DNA from: Butyrivibrio sp. NC3005
GTDB lineage: Bacteria > Bacillota > Clostridia > Lachnospirales > Lachnospiraceae
Reading direction: 5' to 3'
NCBI RefSeq assembly: GCF_000424545.1
Contig: NZ_AUKC01000006.1
Location: 75,072-139,071, forward strand
DNA: 64,000 nt
Shown piece after piece: positions 33,705 to 43,478 of this stretch; position 1 is the first letter of the stretch, and every line of letters begins with the position of its first letter. Made by a program: the position numbers and the translations under genes. Below the pieces are notes generated by a model. The model saw nothing but the letters and a program-made list of their open reading frames with translations, was not told the DNA's origin and ran no database searches.

Positions 33705-34592
33705 TTACAAAATAGGATGAAGGTTCTTCATTGATAAATCGAGTATCGGAGCAGAATGAGTAAGAGCACCACTGCTAATATAATCGACACCAAGGTCAGA
33801 TAAGATGGAAATATTTTCAGCGGTTACGTTTCCAGAAACTTCTACTTCACACTTACCATTTATTATTTTCATAGCTTCCTCAATCTCTTTGTGAGACATA
33901 TTGTCGAGCATGATAATATCGGCGCCTGCTTCAACAGCCTCTTTTACCATGTCAAGATTTTCGACTTCAACCTCGATTTTTCGTACAAATGGAGCATAGT
34001 CTTTAGCCATTTCGATGGCTTTTTTTACACTGCCAGCTGCACCAATATGATTGTCCTTAAGAAGAACTCCATCAGATAGATTATAACGGTGATTTCTTCC
34101 GCCGCCAACTGTTACAGCATATTTTTCGAAAACTCTCATGTTAGGAGTTGTCTTGCGAGTATCCAAAAGTTTTATTTTAGAACCTTTAAGGAGATTGACT
34201 ACATTCGCAGTATAAGTAGCAATACCACTCATTCTCTGCAAATAGTTAAGTGCAACTCTTTCACCAGATAAAAGGACTCTAATATCGCCTTCAACTTCAC
34301 CGATTTTCTGACCATTTGTGATTTTGTCACCATCATTTACAAAGAAACTGACTTTTGTTGTATCATCTAATAATGTAAAAACACGTGCATAAACGTCGAG
34401 TCCAGCAACTACTCCATCCTGTTTGGCAATTAAATCTACATGCCCGTTTGTAGACACTGGCATAACAGCATTTGTAGATACGTCTTCAGAAGTAATATCT
34501 TCTTTAAGCGCTGACCAAATCAGTTCGTCTGCCTGAAGTTTCATTGTGATTGGAGACAGGTGTGCTGTACTTCTTTGTTGTGTGTTGTTCAT
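33705..34592 (-). CDS. nadC: Nicotinate-nucleotide pyrophosphorylase (carboxylating)
   Basis: Converts quinolinate and PRPP to nicotinate mononucleotide. 295 residues with GERVALNYLQRMSGIAT (about 109), DTRKTTPNMRVFEKYAV, GGGRNHRYNLSDGVLLKDNH, EVEVENL and MLDNMS, all family-typical PRPP and quinolinate sites. The first ATG (34592) overlaps the end of nadB by 89 nt, with AAAGGA 12 bases upstream. The next ATG, at 34544, has no ribosome binding site, so the longer form is kept. Confidence 0.93.
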   Translation of the reverse strand: MNNTQQRSTAHLSPITMKLQADELIWSALKEDITSEDVSTNAVMPVSTNGHVDLIAKQDGVVAGLDVYARVFTLLDDTTKVSFFVNDGDKITNGQKIGEVEGDIRVLLSGERVALNYLQRMSGIATYTANVVNLLKGSKIKLLDTRKTTPNMRVFEKYAVTVGGGRNHRYNLSDGVLLKDNHIGAAGSVKKAIEMAKDYAPFVRKIEVEVENLDMVKEAVEAGADIIMLDNMSHKEIEEAMKIINGKCEVEVSGNVTAENISILSDLGVDYISSGALTHSAPILDLSMKNLHPIL

Positions 34593-35946
34593 GATAATGT
34601 TTCATCCTTTCAATTTCATCTAGTACTATTTTTCTATATGAAGAAAACAGGCTGTTCTCGTCTTTGTATTCTTCAAGATTAACATCCTTTGGATTTGTCA
34701 AAGAAATAGTATATTCAAAAAAGTTTTTTTCAATTGTAAGCGCAGCTTTTTTTGCCCATACAAGACTCTCTAACAAAGAGTTGCTGGCAAGTCTGTTCTT
34801 ACCATGAACTCCATTGCAGCAGGTTTCACCGATTGCAAAGAGCATGGGAAGAGAAGTTTGACCATTCAAATCTACCTTTATCCCGCCCATAAAATAGTGC
34901 TGGGCAGGAACGACCGGAATAGGTTCTTTAGTGCAGTCATAGCCTTCTTCGAGACATTTTTCATATATATGGCAAAAATGAGTAAGGATTTCTTCTTTAG
35001 GTATATTTTCCATTGAAAGCCATACATGACTTGAGCCTTCTTTTTTCATTTCTGCAAAAATAGCATTACTAACAACATCTCTTGGAAGAAGCTCGTCCAC
35101 GAATCTTTGCTTTTTCGAATTAAGTAGGATTCCGCCTTCTCCTCGAACAGATTCAGTTATAAGGAATGCTCTTTCGTTCTTTGTTGTGAAAAGAGTAGTA
35201 GGGTGAATCTGTATATAATCGGGGTTTTCAAGTTTAATGCCATGTTTTAGGCAAACAGCTAGTGCATCTCCTGTAAGAATAGGATAGTTTGTGCTGTGAT
35301 TAAACAAACCGCCAATTCCTCCACATGCAAGAATAGTGGCGCTTGCTTCGATACAGACAAGTCCATTGCCCTCTTTGCTTGTATCATTGCTATATTCATA
35401 AAGAGGACTTCTTGGAGAACAGAGGCATAGAATGCCTGAGCAAAATTCTTTGTTATCATTTGCACAAGTCAAAATATCAACCATTGTAACGTTTTCATAG
35501 ATGGTGATATTAGAACGGGTTTTAACTTCTTCTAGTAAATGTGAAGTGATTTCTTTTCCGGTGATATCTTCGTGAAAAAGAATTCTCTTATTCGAATGAG
35601 CACCTTCTCTAGTAAAGTCTAGTTTGCCATCTGCAGTTCTGGCAAAACGTGTACCATAGGAAATAAGATCGTCTATGACAAAAACAGACTCTCTAATCAT
35701 CTGGTCTACAGCTTTTGTATTGTTTTCATAATGTCCGGCTCTCATTGTATCTTCAAAATAGCTGTCATAATCGTTTTCATCTCTTAACATACAGATGCCG
35801 CCTTGTGCAAGATAACTATCACATTCATCAGCAGCACCTTTGGATATAATAGTTATTTTGCGCTCCTTAGGGAGTTTCAAAGCTGTATAAAGACCAGCAA
35901 CACCACAACCAACTATAACTATATCAGTAAGAAATGATTTTTTCAT
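34504..35946 (-). CDS. nadB: L-aspartate oxidase
   Basis: FAD enzyme that oxidises L-aspartate to iminoaspartate, used by NadA. 480 residues: FAD motif VGCGVAGLYTA (about 12-22), YLAQGGICM, the active-site REGAHSNKRILFHEDITGKE, IQIHPTT, and C-terminal GLARC-like block GVHGKNRLASNSLLESLVW. The C-terminal helical domain is shorter than in E. coli NadB (540), as in other clostridia. It overlaps nadA by 4 bases (ATGA) and runs 89 nt into nadC. CGGAG is 7 bases before the start. Confidence 0.93.
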   Translation of the reverse strand: MKKSFLTDIVIVGCGVAGLYTALKLPKERKITIISKGAADECDSYLAQGGICMLRDENDYDSYFEDTMRAGHYENNTKAVDQMIRESVFVIDDLISYGTRFARTADGKLDFTREGAHSNKRILFHEDITGKEITSHLLEEVKTRSNITIYENVTMVDILTCANDNKEFCSGILCLCSPRSPLYEYSNDTSKEGNGLVCIEASATILACGGIGGLFNHSTNYPILTGDALAVCLKHGIKLENPDYIQIHPTTLFTTKNERAFLITESVRGEGGILLNSKKQRFVDELLPRDVVSNAIFAEMKKEGSSHVWLSMENIPKEEILTHFCHIYEKCLEEGYDCTKEPIPVVPAQHYFMGGIKVDLNGQTSLPMLFAIGETCCNGVHGKNRLASNSLLESLVWAKKAALTIEKNFFEYTISLTNPKDVNLEEYKDENSLFSSYRKIVLDEIERMKHYHEQHTTKKYSTPVSNHNETSGRRTDLVSA

Positions 35947-36872
35947 ATAAGGCTCCGTTCTGGAACACTTCCAAGTTCCAACATTCGTTCAAGAGGAGAA
36001 TCAGCTAAATCTCTTAGGCTTTCATCAACTGTGATTTCGCCTTTATTGTACTTAAGACAGTCACGAATCTTCTCTAAAGTTACTTTTTTCATATTCGGGC
36101 AGATCTGATAAGAATTTACAGCATAAAAGTTCTTTTCAGGTGAACGCTTTTTCATTTCATGTATAACACCAAGTTCAGTGCATATAATGAAATCAGTGCA
36201 GTCACTTTCTTGGGAATATTCAATAATATCTTTTGTTGAACCGATGAAATCTGCGAGATTACAGACTTCTTCTTTACACTCTGGATGAACCAGAACTTGT
36301 GCATTTGGATGTAAATTAAAAGCGCGTTCAACGTCATCAGCTGTAATAGTTGAATGTACATGACAGTGACCAGGATTTAAAATGACGTTTTTCTCTGGAC
36401 ACATATTTGCAATGTATCTGCCAAGATTTCCATCAGGAATAAAGAAAATATTCTTATTTGGAAGATTCTTTACAATATTGAGTGCATTGGAACTTGTTAC
36501 ACAGACATCAGATAAAGCTTTAATTTCTGCCATAGAATTGATATAGCATACAACTGCAAGGTCATCATATTGTGCTCTCATTTTTTGGATATCTTCTGCA
36601 TTTACCATAAGTGCCATAGGACATACTGCATTAAGGTCTGGCATAAGAACTGTCTTGTCAGGGCTAAGAATATTGGCAGACTGTCCCATAAAAGTTACAC
36701 CACAAAAAACAATAGTCTTGCAAGATGCAGATTTTGCAACCTTGGCAAGATAGAAAGAGTCGCCTATATAATCAGCTATGTCTTGAACCTTTTCATCAAC
36801 ATAGTAGTGGGCCAGAATCAAAGCATCTTTTTCTTTACATAAATCTCGAATTTCCTGAGTTAATTCGTTCAT
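35943..36872 (-). CDS. nadA: Quinolinate synthase
   Basis: 4Fe-4S enzyme condensing iminoaspartate with dihydroxyacetone phosphate to quinolinate. 309 residues with ALILAHYYV, FCGVTFMGQSANIL (cluster Cys), SNALNIVKNL, HPGHCHVHSTI, HPECKEEVCNLADFIGST and a third Cys in YQICPNMKK. The start is ATG 36872, placed by GGAGGAG; an in-frame ATG at 36911 would add 13 residues without a ribosome binding site. First gene of nadA-nadB-nadC-niaR. Confidence 0.94.
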   Translation of the reverse strand: MNELTQEIRDLCKEKDALILAHYYVDEKVQDIADYIGDSFYLAKVAKSASCKTIVFCGVTFMGQSANILSPDKTVLMPDLNAVCPMALMVNAEDIQKMRAQYDDLAVVCYINSMAEIKALSDVCVTSSNALNIVKNLPNKNIFFIPDGNLGRYIANMCPEKNVILNPGHCHVHSTITADDVERAFNLHPNAQVLVHPECKEEVCNLADFIGSTKDIIEYSQESDCTDFIICTELGVIHEMKKRSPEKNFYAVNSYQICPNMKKVTLEKIRDCLKYNKGEITVDESLRDLADSPLERMLELGSVPERSLI

Positions 36873-36934
36873 AATCTCCTCCGTGTCATAGTCTGCTTTA
36901 TATAGAATCAAAGCATTTGTGATACATTGAGAAT

Positions 36935-36963
36935 ACTTTACTCCTTGGAAAAGAATAAGTCAA
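36935..36963 (-). promoter_or_regulatory. nadA promoter (TTGACT-17-TAAAGT, minus strand)
   Basis: On the minus strand, the -35 TTGACT is at 36963-36958 and the -10 TAAAGT at 36940-36935, 17 bases apart. The -35 is inside a TGTCTTGAC element, which a repressor could cover. Confidence 0.6.
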
Positions 36964-37000
36964 GACATATGTAAAAATATTAAATACACCTGACAAGACA
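36959..37000 (-). promoter_or_regulatory. Candidate twin NiaR operators
   Basis: GTCAAGACA at 36959-36967 and GACAAGACA at 36992-37000 (plus-strand reading) are near-identical direct repeats exactly 33 bp apart, about three helical turns. One covers the nadA -35 and the other lies upstream. Assignment to NiaR rests on the operon's own regulator; I did not match a database motif. Confidence 0.5.
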
Positions 37001-37220
37001 GTTGGATTCTTTTGGAATTGATGCGTCGTTATGTTTATTATCAGGAAAATGTGTTTTCTACAAAATCAGCAAACAGCAAGTGGATCATAGTTAATTACAA
37101 AAGTGATTCAAAACTGTATTTTTAACATTAAAGAAGAAAAGTGGTATTATTATCATGCTGTAAGTACTATGGTATTTATAGCAACAGATTTAGTAGTGTA
37201 ATTTATTCAGGAGTATTAAA

Positions 37221-37703
37221 ATGGCTAAAAAAGAAGTTAAAACAAATGCAATGAGAATTTTAGATACTATGAAGATTCCTTATAAACACCATGAATATGA
37301 GTGCAAAGAATTTGTGGATGGAATTCAGATAGCAGATAGCCTTGGACAAAGTCATGAAAAGGTGTTCAAGACACTTGTTACAATAGGAGCTGATCATAAC
37401 TACTACGTATTTGTTCTCCCGATAGAAAAGGAACTTGATTTTAAAAAATGTGCTAAGAGCGTAGGAGTTAAAAATGTTGAGATGATACCTGTAAAGGATA
37501 TCAATAAGGTTACAGGGTATATAAGAGGCGGTACAACGTCAATAGGAATGAAGAAACAATATGTAACACGAGTTGCTATAGAGGCAAAAGAACAAGATAC
37601 AATTTATGTCAGCGGAGGAAGAATAGGCTCACAGCTTGAACTTGCTCCCGATGATCTTCTTAAAGCAGATAAAGGAGAGTATGCCGATATAACAAGAAAT
37701 TGA
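37221..37703 (+). CDS. ybaK: Cys-tRNA(Pro) deacylase (YbaK/EbsC)
   Basis: 160-residue trans-editing enzyme that hydrolyses mischarged Cys-tRNA(Pro). The YbaK fold is recognisable from KTNAMRILDTMKIPYKHHEY, the catalytic-region Lys in HEKVFKTLVTIG, and the end block GYIRGGTTSIGMKK to YVSGGRIGSQLELAPDDL. CAGGAG is 8 bases before the ATG. Its stop codon TGA begins TGACTTCT, the same sequence that opens nearby repeat elements. Monocistronic. Confidence 0.92.
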   Translation: MAKKEVKTNAMRILDTMKIPYKHHEYECKEFVDGIQIADSLGQSHEKVFKTLVTIGADHNYYVFVLPIEKELDFKKCAKSVGVKNVEMIPVKDINKVTGYIRGGTTSIGMKKQYVTRVAIEAKEQDTIYVSGGRIGSQLELAPDDLLKADKGEYADITRN

Positions 37704-37754
37704 CTTCTAAAAGATTAAAGATAAGAAGTTGAATTTTCTTAATTAATTTATCTA

Positions 37755-37874
37755 TGACTTCTTGCTGAGATTTAGGATAATCATCAGCAAGAATCCTGCT
37801 TCGCAGGACAAAATTTGTCTTAATGACAAATTTTGGTCTGGTACGGTTCTTGATTTTCGTGAGAACAAAAGTCA
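37755..37874. repeat. Palindromic repeat element, copy with TGACTT...AAGTCA ends
   Basis: The same A, B and C hairpins as the 4.9-kb copies (C loop TTAAT here), but stem D is cut after GATTTTC and replaced by GTGAGAACAAAAGTCA, which closes the element as an inverted terminal repeat with the opening TGACTT. The rest of the 321-base spacer holds only the sigma-28-like promoter. Confidence 0.85.
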
Positions 37875-37942
37875 TGCATTTACTCATAAAAAATAAAACT
37901 AATCCGATAAATTAATCGTACAGATGCTATTTGTTTTTTTGG

Positions 37943-37969
37943 TAATTTTTTCACATAAAATGCCGATAT
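37943..37969 (+). promoter_or_regulatory. Sigma-28 (SigD/FliA)-type promoter
   Basis: TAAT (37943-37946), 15 bases, then GCCGATAT (37962-37969), close to the motility sigma consensus TAAA-N15-GCCGATAA. Lies 55 bases before the FapA-like gene. No sigma-70-type alternative was found there. Confidence 0.7.
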
Positions 37970-38024
37970 ACTAAGAAAGCTGATGTTTTATTAAAGGATT
38001 AATAACAGTAAGGGACAGGTGAGT

Positions 38025-40403
38025 ATGAGTACAGTGCAGACAAGGGATTTATCTGTTACATCTGAAAATAATAAACAAACTGTAAACAAAGAAGAAAAAA
38101 TTGCGCAGGAGTTGCGACTTTGTCAGCAGGCTGGTGGAGATTTAGAGTTAATTCGCAAAGAAGGTCTGAATTTAAATCAGTTGATTGAAGTCCGTCAGGG
38201 ACTTCAAAAAAAAGTAGATGTTTCCCTTTATTGTAAAAAAGAATATGCATCTGCTCAGATGAGAGAAATAAGATTAGGATTGGAAAGTGACATACCTGTC
38301 ATTTTCTATCTTAACGTTGCTTTTGATTGGACTCAAATGCGTGAAATTAGGCTTGGGCTTTCAGAAAATCTTGATATTTCAAGTTATGCTTATCCTAATA
38401 TCACTCATTTGAAGATGCATGTGATTCGTGAAAGTCTTAAGGATAGTTGCGTTTTCACGAAAGAACAGATAAAAAAATTTTCAGCGTCAGTTCTTGACCA
38501 GATTCATCAAGCATATCTTAGCAAAATTGATTTATCACAATATTTGGCTTTGGATTATGATGAAGAACAACTTGAGCAGATTCGCCTTGCTCTTGAGCAA
38601 AAACTCCCAATGGAACCATATTTTGACCCAATAATTCGAGGTGAAAGTTTAAAAGAAATAAGACTAGGACTTAGTGAAAATCTTGACGTAAGTATATATG
38701 CAAATACAGAGTTCACTTGGCAGCAGATGCATCAAATTAGAATAGGTCTTGAAAGAAAAGTTGATGTCAGTGTATATGCAAAGCCGTTATATTTGCCGAC
38801 GCAGATGCGAGAAATTCGCAAAGGTCTTGAGAAAAACGTTGATGTCAGCCAGTATTCGAGTATGATGTATACGGCAAAGGAGATGCGCCAGATAAGGCAT
38901 AGACTCGAAAATGGTGAAGATATAGTTAAAGGTCAGCAGGCTGTTGATCCTCTTGTACCTGGTGGAGCACCCGCAATTAAGACACAGACGCTTACTGAAG
39001 AGCGTATGCGAACAGGGGAAACTAAAGATATCTTAAGCAGCAAGAATGGATACAGCGAAGTTGTAGATCAGGAGCACTTTGTTAAGATAACTCCTGATAA
39101 TATGAAAGTTTTCCTAAAATTGCCAAGGCTTCTTAATGGAAAAAATTATACTACAAAATTTATTGTTAATCTGCTGAATAAAATGCAGATTGTTCGTGGT
39201 GTCAAAAAAGATGTCATCGAGGATATGCTGACTAAGCAGATGTTTGATGAGGATGTACTTGTTGCCGAAGGACAAGGTCCTAAGTTTGGAAAAGATGGCT
39301 ATTATGAGTATTTTTTTGACAGAATGATACCTTCCCAGCCAGAATTTAACAAAGATGGAACAATGAATCTTTATAGAGTTAAGTATTTTGTTACGGTAAA
39401 AGCAGGAGCGAAACTGGCAGAATATCATCAGGCTATTCCTGGACGAGATGGATTTACAGTAAAAGGCGTAACTTTGCCAGGAAAGAACGGAAGAGAGTTA
39501 GATAATCTCAAAGGCTATGGCTTTATGGAAATGAAAGATAGAGTTTATTGCTCTGCGGTGTCAGGTACAGTACGAATAGAGCCGGGATTCATGTATGTTG
39601 ATCCTTTGATGACTATAGAGAATACAGAAAATACTCCTCTTAACATAGATCATGCTGGAAGTGTGTGGGTGAAAGCGGATGTTCCTCCAAGATCAGTTAT
39701 AAAAGCTAGAGGCGATGTAATAATAGATGGTCTTGCTGAAAATGCTGTGATTGAATCCGGTGGTAATGTTGTATTTAGAGTTGGAGCAAATGGCTTGGAG
39801 AGAAGAGGAAGTATTAAGGCAGCAGGATGTGTATATGCTGGATATCTTCTTCAAATGGATATTATCGCAGAAAAGTCAATTTATACGAATGAGTGTATTA
39901 ACTGCAAGGTTCATACAAAAGGTGAAATAATAGCGTATGGCGACAGTGGAAGAATATTTGGCTGTGAGATAATTTCACAGATGGGCGTTAATACTGCATA
40001 TCTTGGTAATGATGTTAACTCTAAGACTGTAGTATCTATAGGTGCAACACCTGAAGTGGAAGCTTCTTACAATGAGTGCAAAGAAAAACTTGAAAAGCTA
40101 AAAGAGGAATTAAAAACACTATCAAAAGAACAAAAGAAAGCAGCTGGACTTGATACCAAAATTGCGAAGAATCTTCAATGGAAAACAAAAATTACTATTG
40201 CAGTATCCATGAAAGAAAAAGAACTAGAAGCTTGCAAACAGAAAAAGCATGAATTAGAAGAATTGATTTCCAGAATAAATAATGCAGTTGTTGAAGTGCG
40301 AAGAACTGTATATGAGGGATGCCTGCTCATCATAGCTGGAACAAAAATTCCGGTTAAGAAAACCAGGAGTGAAAAAGGTGGGATTATTTTCACCAAAGAA
40401 TAA
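38025..40403 (+). CDS. FapA (DUF342) protein with N-terminal ~24-residue repeats
   Basis: 792 residues, cytosolic. Residues about 45-300 hold about ten units of roughly 24 residues built on QMREIRLGLExxxDVSxYA; two middle units are divergent. Residues about 340-792 are a FapA/DUF342 flagellar-assembly-type polymerisation region, with the beta-rich block YHQAIPGRDGFTVKGVTLPG and a C-terminal coiled coil (about 680-745). ATG 38025 is used; a GTG two codons earlier is possible. Leads the HD-GYP regulator and chemoreceptor genes and has a sigma-28-like promoter, so a role in motility or cell polarity is plausible but unproven. Confidence 0.75.
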   Translation: MSTVQTRDLSVTSENNKQTVNKEEKIAQELRLCQQAGGDLELIRKEGLNLNQLIEVRQGLQKKVDVSLYCKKEYASAQMREIRLGLESDIPVIFYLNVAFDWTQMREIRLGLSENLDISSYAYPNITHLKMHVIRESLKDSCVFTKEQIKKFSASVLDQIHQAYLSKIDLSQYLALDYDEEQLEQIRLALEQKLPMEPYFDPIIRGESLKEIRLGLSENLDVSIYANTEFTWQQMHQIRIGLERKVDVSVYAKPLYLPTQMREIRKGLEKNVDVSQYSSMMYTAKEMRQIRHRLENGEDIVKGQQAVDPLVPGGAPAIKTQTLTEERMRTGETKDILSSKNGYSEVVDQEHFVKITPDNMKVFLKLPRLLNGKNYTTKFIVNLLNKMQIVRGVKKDVIEDMLTKQMFDEDVLVAEGQGPKFGKDGYYEYFFDRMIPSQPEFNKDGTMNLYRVKYFVTVKAGAKLAEYHQAIPGRDGFTVKGVTLPGKNGRELDNLKGYGFMEMKDRVYCSAVSGTVRIEPGFMYVDPLMTIENTENTPLNIDHAGSVWVKADVPPRSVIKARGDVIIDGLAENAVIESGGNVVFRVGANGLERRGSIKAAGCVYAGYLLQMDIIAEKSIYTNECINCKVHTKGEIIAYGDSGRIFGCEIISQMGVNTAYLGNDVNSKTVVSIGATPEVEASYNECKEKLEKLKEELKTLSKEQKKAAGLDTKIAKNLQWKTKITIAVSMKEKELEACKQKKHELEELISRINNAVVEVRRTVYEGCLLIIAGTKIPVKKTRSEKGGIIFTKE

Positions 40404-40532
40404 ATATAATTTAGTTACTGTTGTCCACTAGATTCATGTTTTCACAAAACATACGGTAAATGTGAGTTTCTCGAGGAAAGTGGCAAGAACCGTATTAGAC
40501 AAAAAACACTCATTTTTAGAAAGGAACAGATT

Positions 40533-41681
40533 ATGGCAGCTTCTTGGGCGATTCTTATTGCGGATGATTCAAAGGTAAACCGTGATCTGCTTAAAGGAAT
40601 ATTTGAGAAAGATTACGAAATCCTTGAAACAGATAATAGTCAGGATGCATTGCAGCTTATGGCATCTCATTTGGACAAATTAGCATCTGTCCTTATAGAT
40701 ATTAATCTGTCAGGACTGGACGGATTCGAGATATTAGATCAAATGAAAAAGCTTGGTATCATGGATCAGACACCGGTTATTGTAATAATGGTGGGAAGTT
40801 CCATAGATATAGAAAGAAAGTGTTATGAACGAGGCGTACTCGACGTCATTCCCAAGCCCTTTGATTCCAATATTGTCAAATATAAAGTTAATCGCGCTGT
40901 AAACCTTATTAGAAGAAATAAGGAATTGCAGGACAAAAACAATGCCCAGGCAGCGCTTATGAATAAACAAAATGACTTGATGAATAAGCAAAATGAAGAA
41001 ATCAAGGTTAAAGAAAATTACTTTAAGACAAATAATATCAGAATAATTGATACTATTTGCGGAGTAATTGAATTTAGAAATCTTGAATCGCGCTTTCATC
41101 TTGTCAGAATACGTGGATTTGTAGAGATACTTGCAAGGTATTGTATGTCAATGTATCCAGAATATAAATTGGATGAGACAAAAGTTAGTATGATTGCAAG
41201 GGCTTCTGCAATGCATGATATAGGCAAGATAGCTGTTCCTGACAATATTCTTCTGAAACCAGGTCGCCTTACTCAGGATGAATTTGAAGTAATGAAATCT
41301 CATACAACAAGAGGCTGTGAGATTATCAGGATGATGAGTGATGTACAGGAAAAGGATTTCTACATCATTTGCTATGATATTGTGCGCCACCACCATGAAA
41401 GATACGATGGAACAGGTTATCCGGATGGATTGAAAGGAGAGGAAATATCTATTGCATCCCAGCTCACTGCGCTTGCAGATGTATATGATGCGCTTTTGAG
41501 CCAGCGAGTTTATAAGGCTGCGATTGCTCCGGATAAGGCATTCTCAATGATAATGAATGGAGAGTGCGGAGTGTATTCAGCAAAATTATTAAATTGTTTC
41601 AGAGCCGCGCAAAAAGAACTGAACACACTTTTTTATGAAACCAGAAACAGGGAAGTAAAAGAAAATGCAGAAGAAGACTAA
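40533..41681 (+). CDS. Response regulator with HD-GYP c-di-GMP phosphodiesterase domain
   Basis: 382 residues. Receiver domain about 5-125: acidic pair in LIADDSKVNR, phospho-Asp about 56 in LIDINLSGLDG, Lys in VIPKPFD. A Gln/Asn/Lys coiled linker with two MNKQND repeats follows (about 140-165). The HD-GYP domain (about 175-370) carries HDIGK (about 228-232), a HHERYDGTGYPDG block and LADVYDAL. All metal ligands look intact, so it should degrade c-di-GMP when phosphorylated. GAAAGGAAC precedes the ATG. Cotranscription with the FapA-like and MCP genes is likely. Confidence 0.92.
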   Translation: MAASWAILIADDSKVNRDLLKGIFEKDYEILETDNSQDALQLMASHLDKLASVLIDINLSGLDGFEILDQMKKLGIMDQTPVIVIMVGSSIDIERKCYERGVLDVIPKPFDSNIVKYKVNRAVNLIRRNKELQDKNNAQAALMNKQNDLMNKQNEEIKVKENYFKTNNIRIIDTICGVIEFRNLESRFHLVRIRGFVEILARYCMSMYPEYKLDETKVSMIARASAMHDIGKIAVPDNILLKPGRLTQDEFEVMKSHTTRGCEIIRMMSDVQEKDFYIICYDIVRHHHERYDGTGYPDGLKGEEISIASQLTALADVYDALLSQRVYKAAIAPDKAFSMIMNGECGVYSAKLLNCFRAAQKELNTLFYETRNREVKENAEED

Positions 41682-41756
41682 AATCTGATGCTTGTAAGCT
41701 TTTTAAGAAGCTAGTGACAAATAAGGATATTAGTCAAGCATTAAAGGAGAAAGTGT

Positions 41757-43478
41757 ATGGACTCCAAGGTAAAAAAAGGTAAACTGGTTCAGAAAATTGT
41801 ATTGATAGCGATAGCAGCTATTGTGGGAATTTCGATTGTTCTGACAGTAATAAGCGGATTGGAAATCAATGGGATTTATGATGAAATAGTCAAAGAGGAG
41901 TTAAAGGTTGCATCTCAGCAGCTTGAGAGTGAATTCTCCAATTCCATTGAAGGAGACTGGAGAGTAGATGGAGAAAAAGTTTATAAAGGTGATACAGATG
42001 TTACAGAAAAATTCCAGAATATTTTGGATGAGCTTAAGTCCAAAACAGATATAGAATATTCTTTATTTGCAGGAAATGTCCGCATGATAACAACTATGAA
42101 AGTTAATGGGCAACGAATTACCGGATTTAAAGTACCTGACAAGATAAAGAGCGTAGTATTAGATTCTAATAAAGAGTATTATTCGCCTGGTGCAACACCT
42201 GCAGGAGCTGAAATAGAGTATTATTCATATTACACTCCTTTATTGCAGGATGATGGAACTCCATTTGGAATGGTATATTCAGGCCGAGGCAAAAGAGATG
42301 TAGATATCAAGCTTTTAAGAGTAATAATGACAATGGTAGTAATATCATTTGTAATCGCCGTCGTTTTGTCTGTTTTAGGAATGGCTGTATCTGCGAAAGT
42401 TTCTAAGAAGATGAAAGATATAGCACATGAACTTTCAAGTCTTTCAAAAGGTGATTTGAATCTTCATATTGATAAAGATTCTATTACAAGAAGAGATGAA
42501 ATCGGGCTTTTGGCCGATGGAGCGCAGACTTTATCTGATAAATTGGGAGACGTAGTAAGCAAAACAGTACATATGTCAAGAGAACTTGAAAAGTCAAGTG
42601 AAGGATTATCGGATTCTGCCAGTCAGGCATCAAGCGCTTCGAGTCAGGTTGGAATAGCGATTGAAGAAATATCAAAAGGTGCTTCCACTCAGGCTCAAAG
42701 TGTAGAAACGGCTTCGGGAAGAACACAGGACATTGAACTGGATATTGACGAAGTATCATCTAATATAAATGAGCTTAACAATTATTCAGAGCAAATGAAA
42801 ACATCCTGTGAAGCAGCTATGGATGCTCTTAAAAAGCTGATAGAACAAAGTACTGAAGTTAAAGAATCTGTTAAAGACATTGGACAGACAATTGAGTCAA
42901 CTAATGAATCTGCAAAAGAAATATCCAACTTTACACAGGCCATTACGGAAATAGCATCACAGACCAATCTGTTATCACTTAATGCCAGTATAGAAGCAGC
43001 TAGAGCAGGTGATGCAGGAAAGGGATTTGCAGTAGTTGCAACAGAGATAGGACAGTTGGCCGTACAGAGTAGCCAGAGCGCAGAAGAAATAAAGAAAATA
43101 GTTGAAAAACTTGTTCTTGATTCGGAAGAATCTGTAAAAGTTATGCAAAGACTTAATACAAATTTCGAACAGCAGGCACAACAGTTAGAGGATACCAAAT
43201 CTAATATGCAGGATATGTCTGAAAATGTTGAAAATGTATCAAGCAGTACAGAAAATATTGCAAAGCATATTGATACTCTAAATACAGCCAAGAACCATTT
43301 AGTGGAAATAATAACAGATCTTTCAGCTATATCACAGGAAAATGCAGCTTCTGCAGAAGAGACAAATGCGTCAATGCAGGAACTTGCTGCTACGTTTACA
43401 GTTATTACAGATGAAGCAATCAAGCTTCAAAGCCTTGCTTCTAATATGACTGAAACTATTAGTTATTTTAATGCATGA
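41757..43478 (+). CDS. Methyl-accepting chemotaxis protein (single Cache-like sensor)
   Basis: 573 residues. TM1 about 12-36, an extracellular sensor of about 150 residues resembling a single-Cache domain ([19 protein letters not shown], GKxYYSPG-like), TM2 about 187-210, HAMP about 212-265 ([11 protein letters not shown]), and a signalling domain whose hairpin tip [20 protein letters not shown] is standard. The ligand is unknown. AAAGGAGAAAG precedes the ATG. Its TGA stop is the first base triplet of a repeat element (TGACTTCTTG). Confidence 0.93.
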   Translation: MDSKVKKGKLVQKIVLIAIAAIVGISIVLTVISGLEINGIYDEIVKEELKVASQQLESEFSNSIEGDWRVDGEKVYKGDTDVTEKFQNILDELKSKTDIEYSLFAGNVRMITTMKVNGQRITGFKVPDKIKSVVLDSNKEYYSPGATPAGAEIEYYSYYTPLLQDDGTPFGMVYSGRGKRDVDIKLLRVIMTMVVISFVIAVVLSVLGMAVSAKVSKKMKDIAHELSSLSKGDLNLHIDKDSITRRDEIGLLADGAQTLSDKLGDVVSKTVHMSRELEKSSEGLSDSASQASSASSQVGIAIEEISKGASTQAQSVETASGRTQDIELDIDEVSSNINELNNYSEQMKTSCEAAMDALKKLIEQSTEVKESVKDIGQTIESTNESAKEISNFTQAITEIASQTNLLSLNASIEAARAGDAGKGFAVVATEIGQLAVQSSQSAEEIKKIVEKLVLDSEESVKVMQRLNTNFEQQAQQLEDTKSNMQDMSENVENVSSSTENIAKHIDTLNTAKNHLVEIITDLSAISQENAASAEETNASMQELAATFTVITDEAIKLQSLASNMTETISYFNA

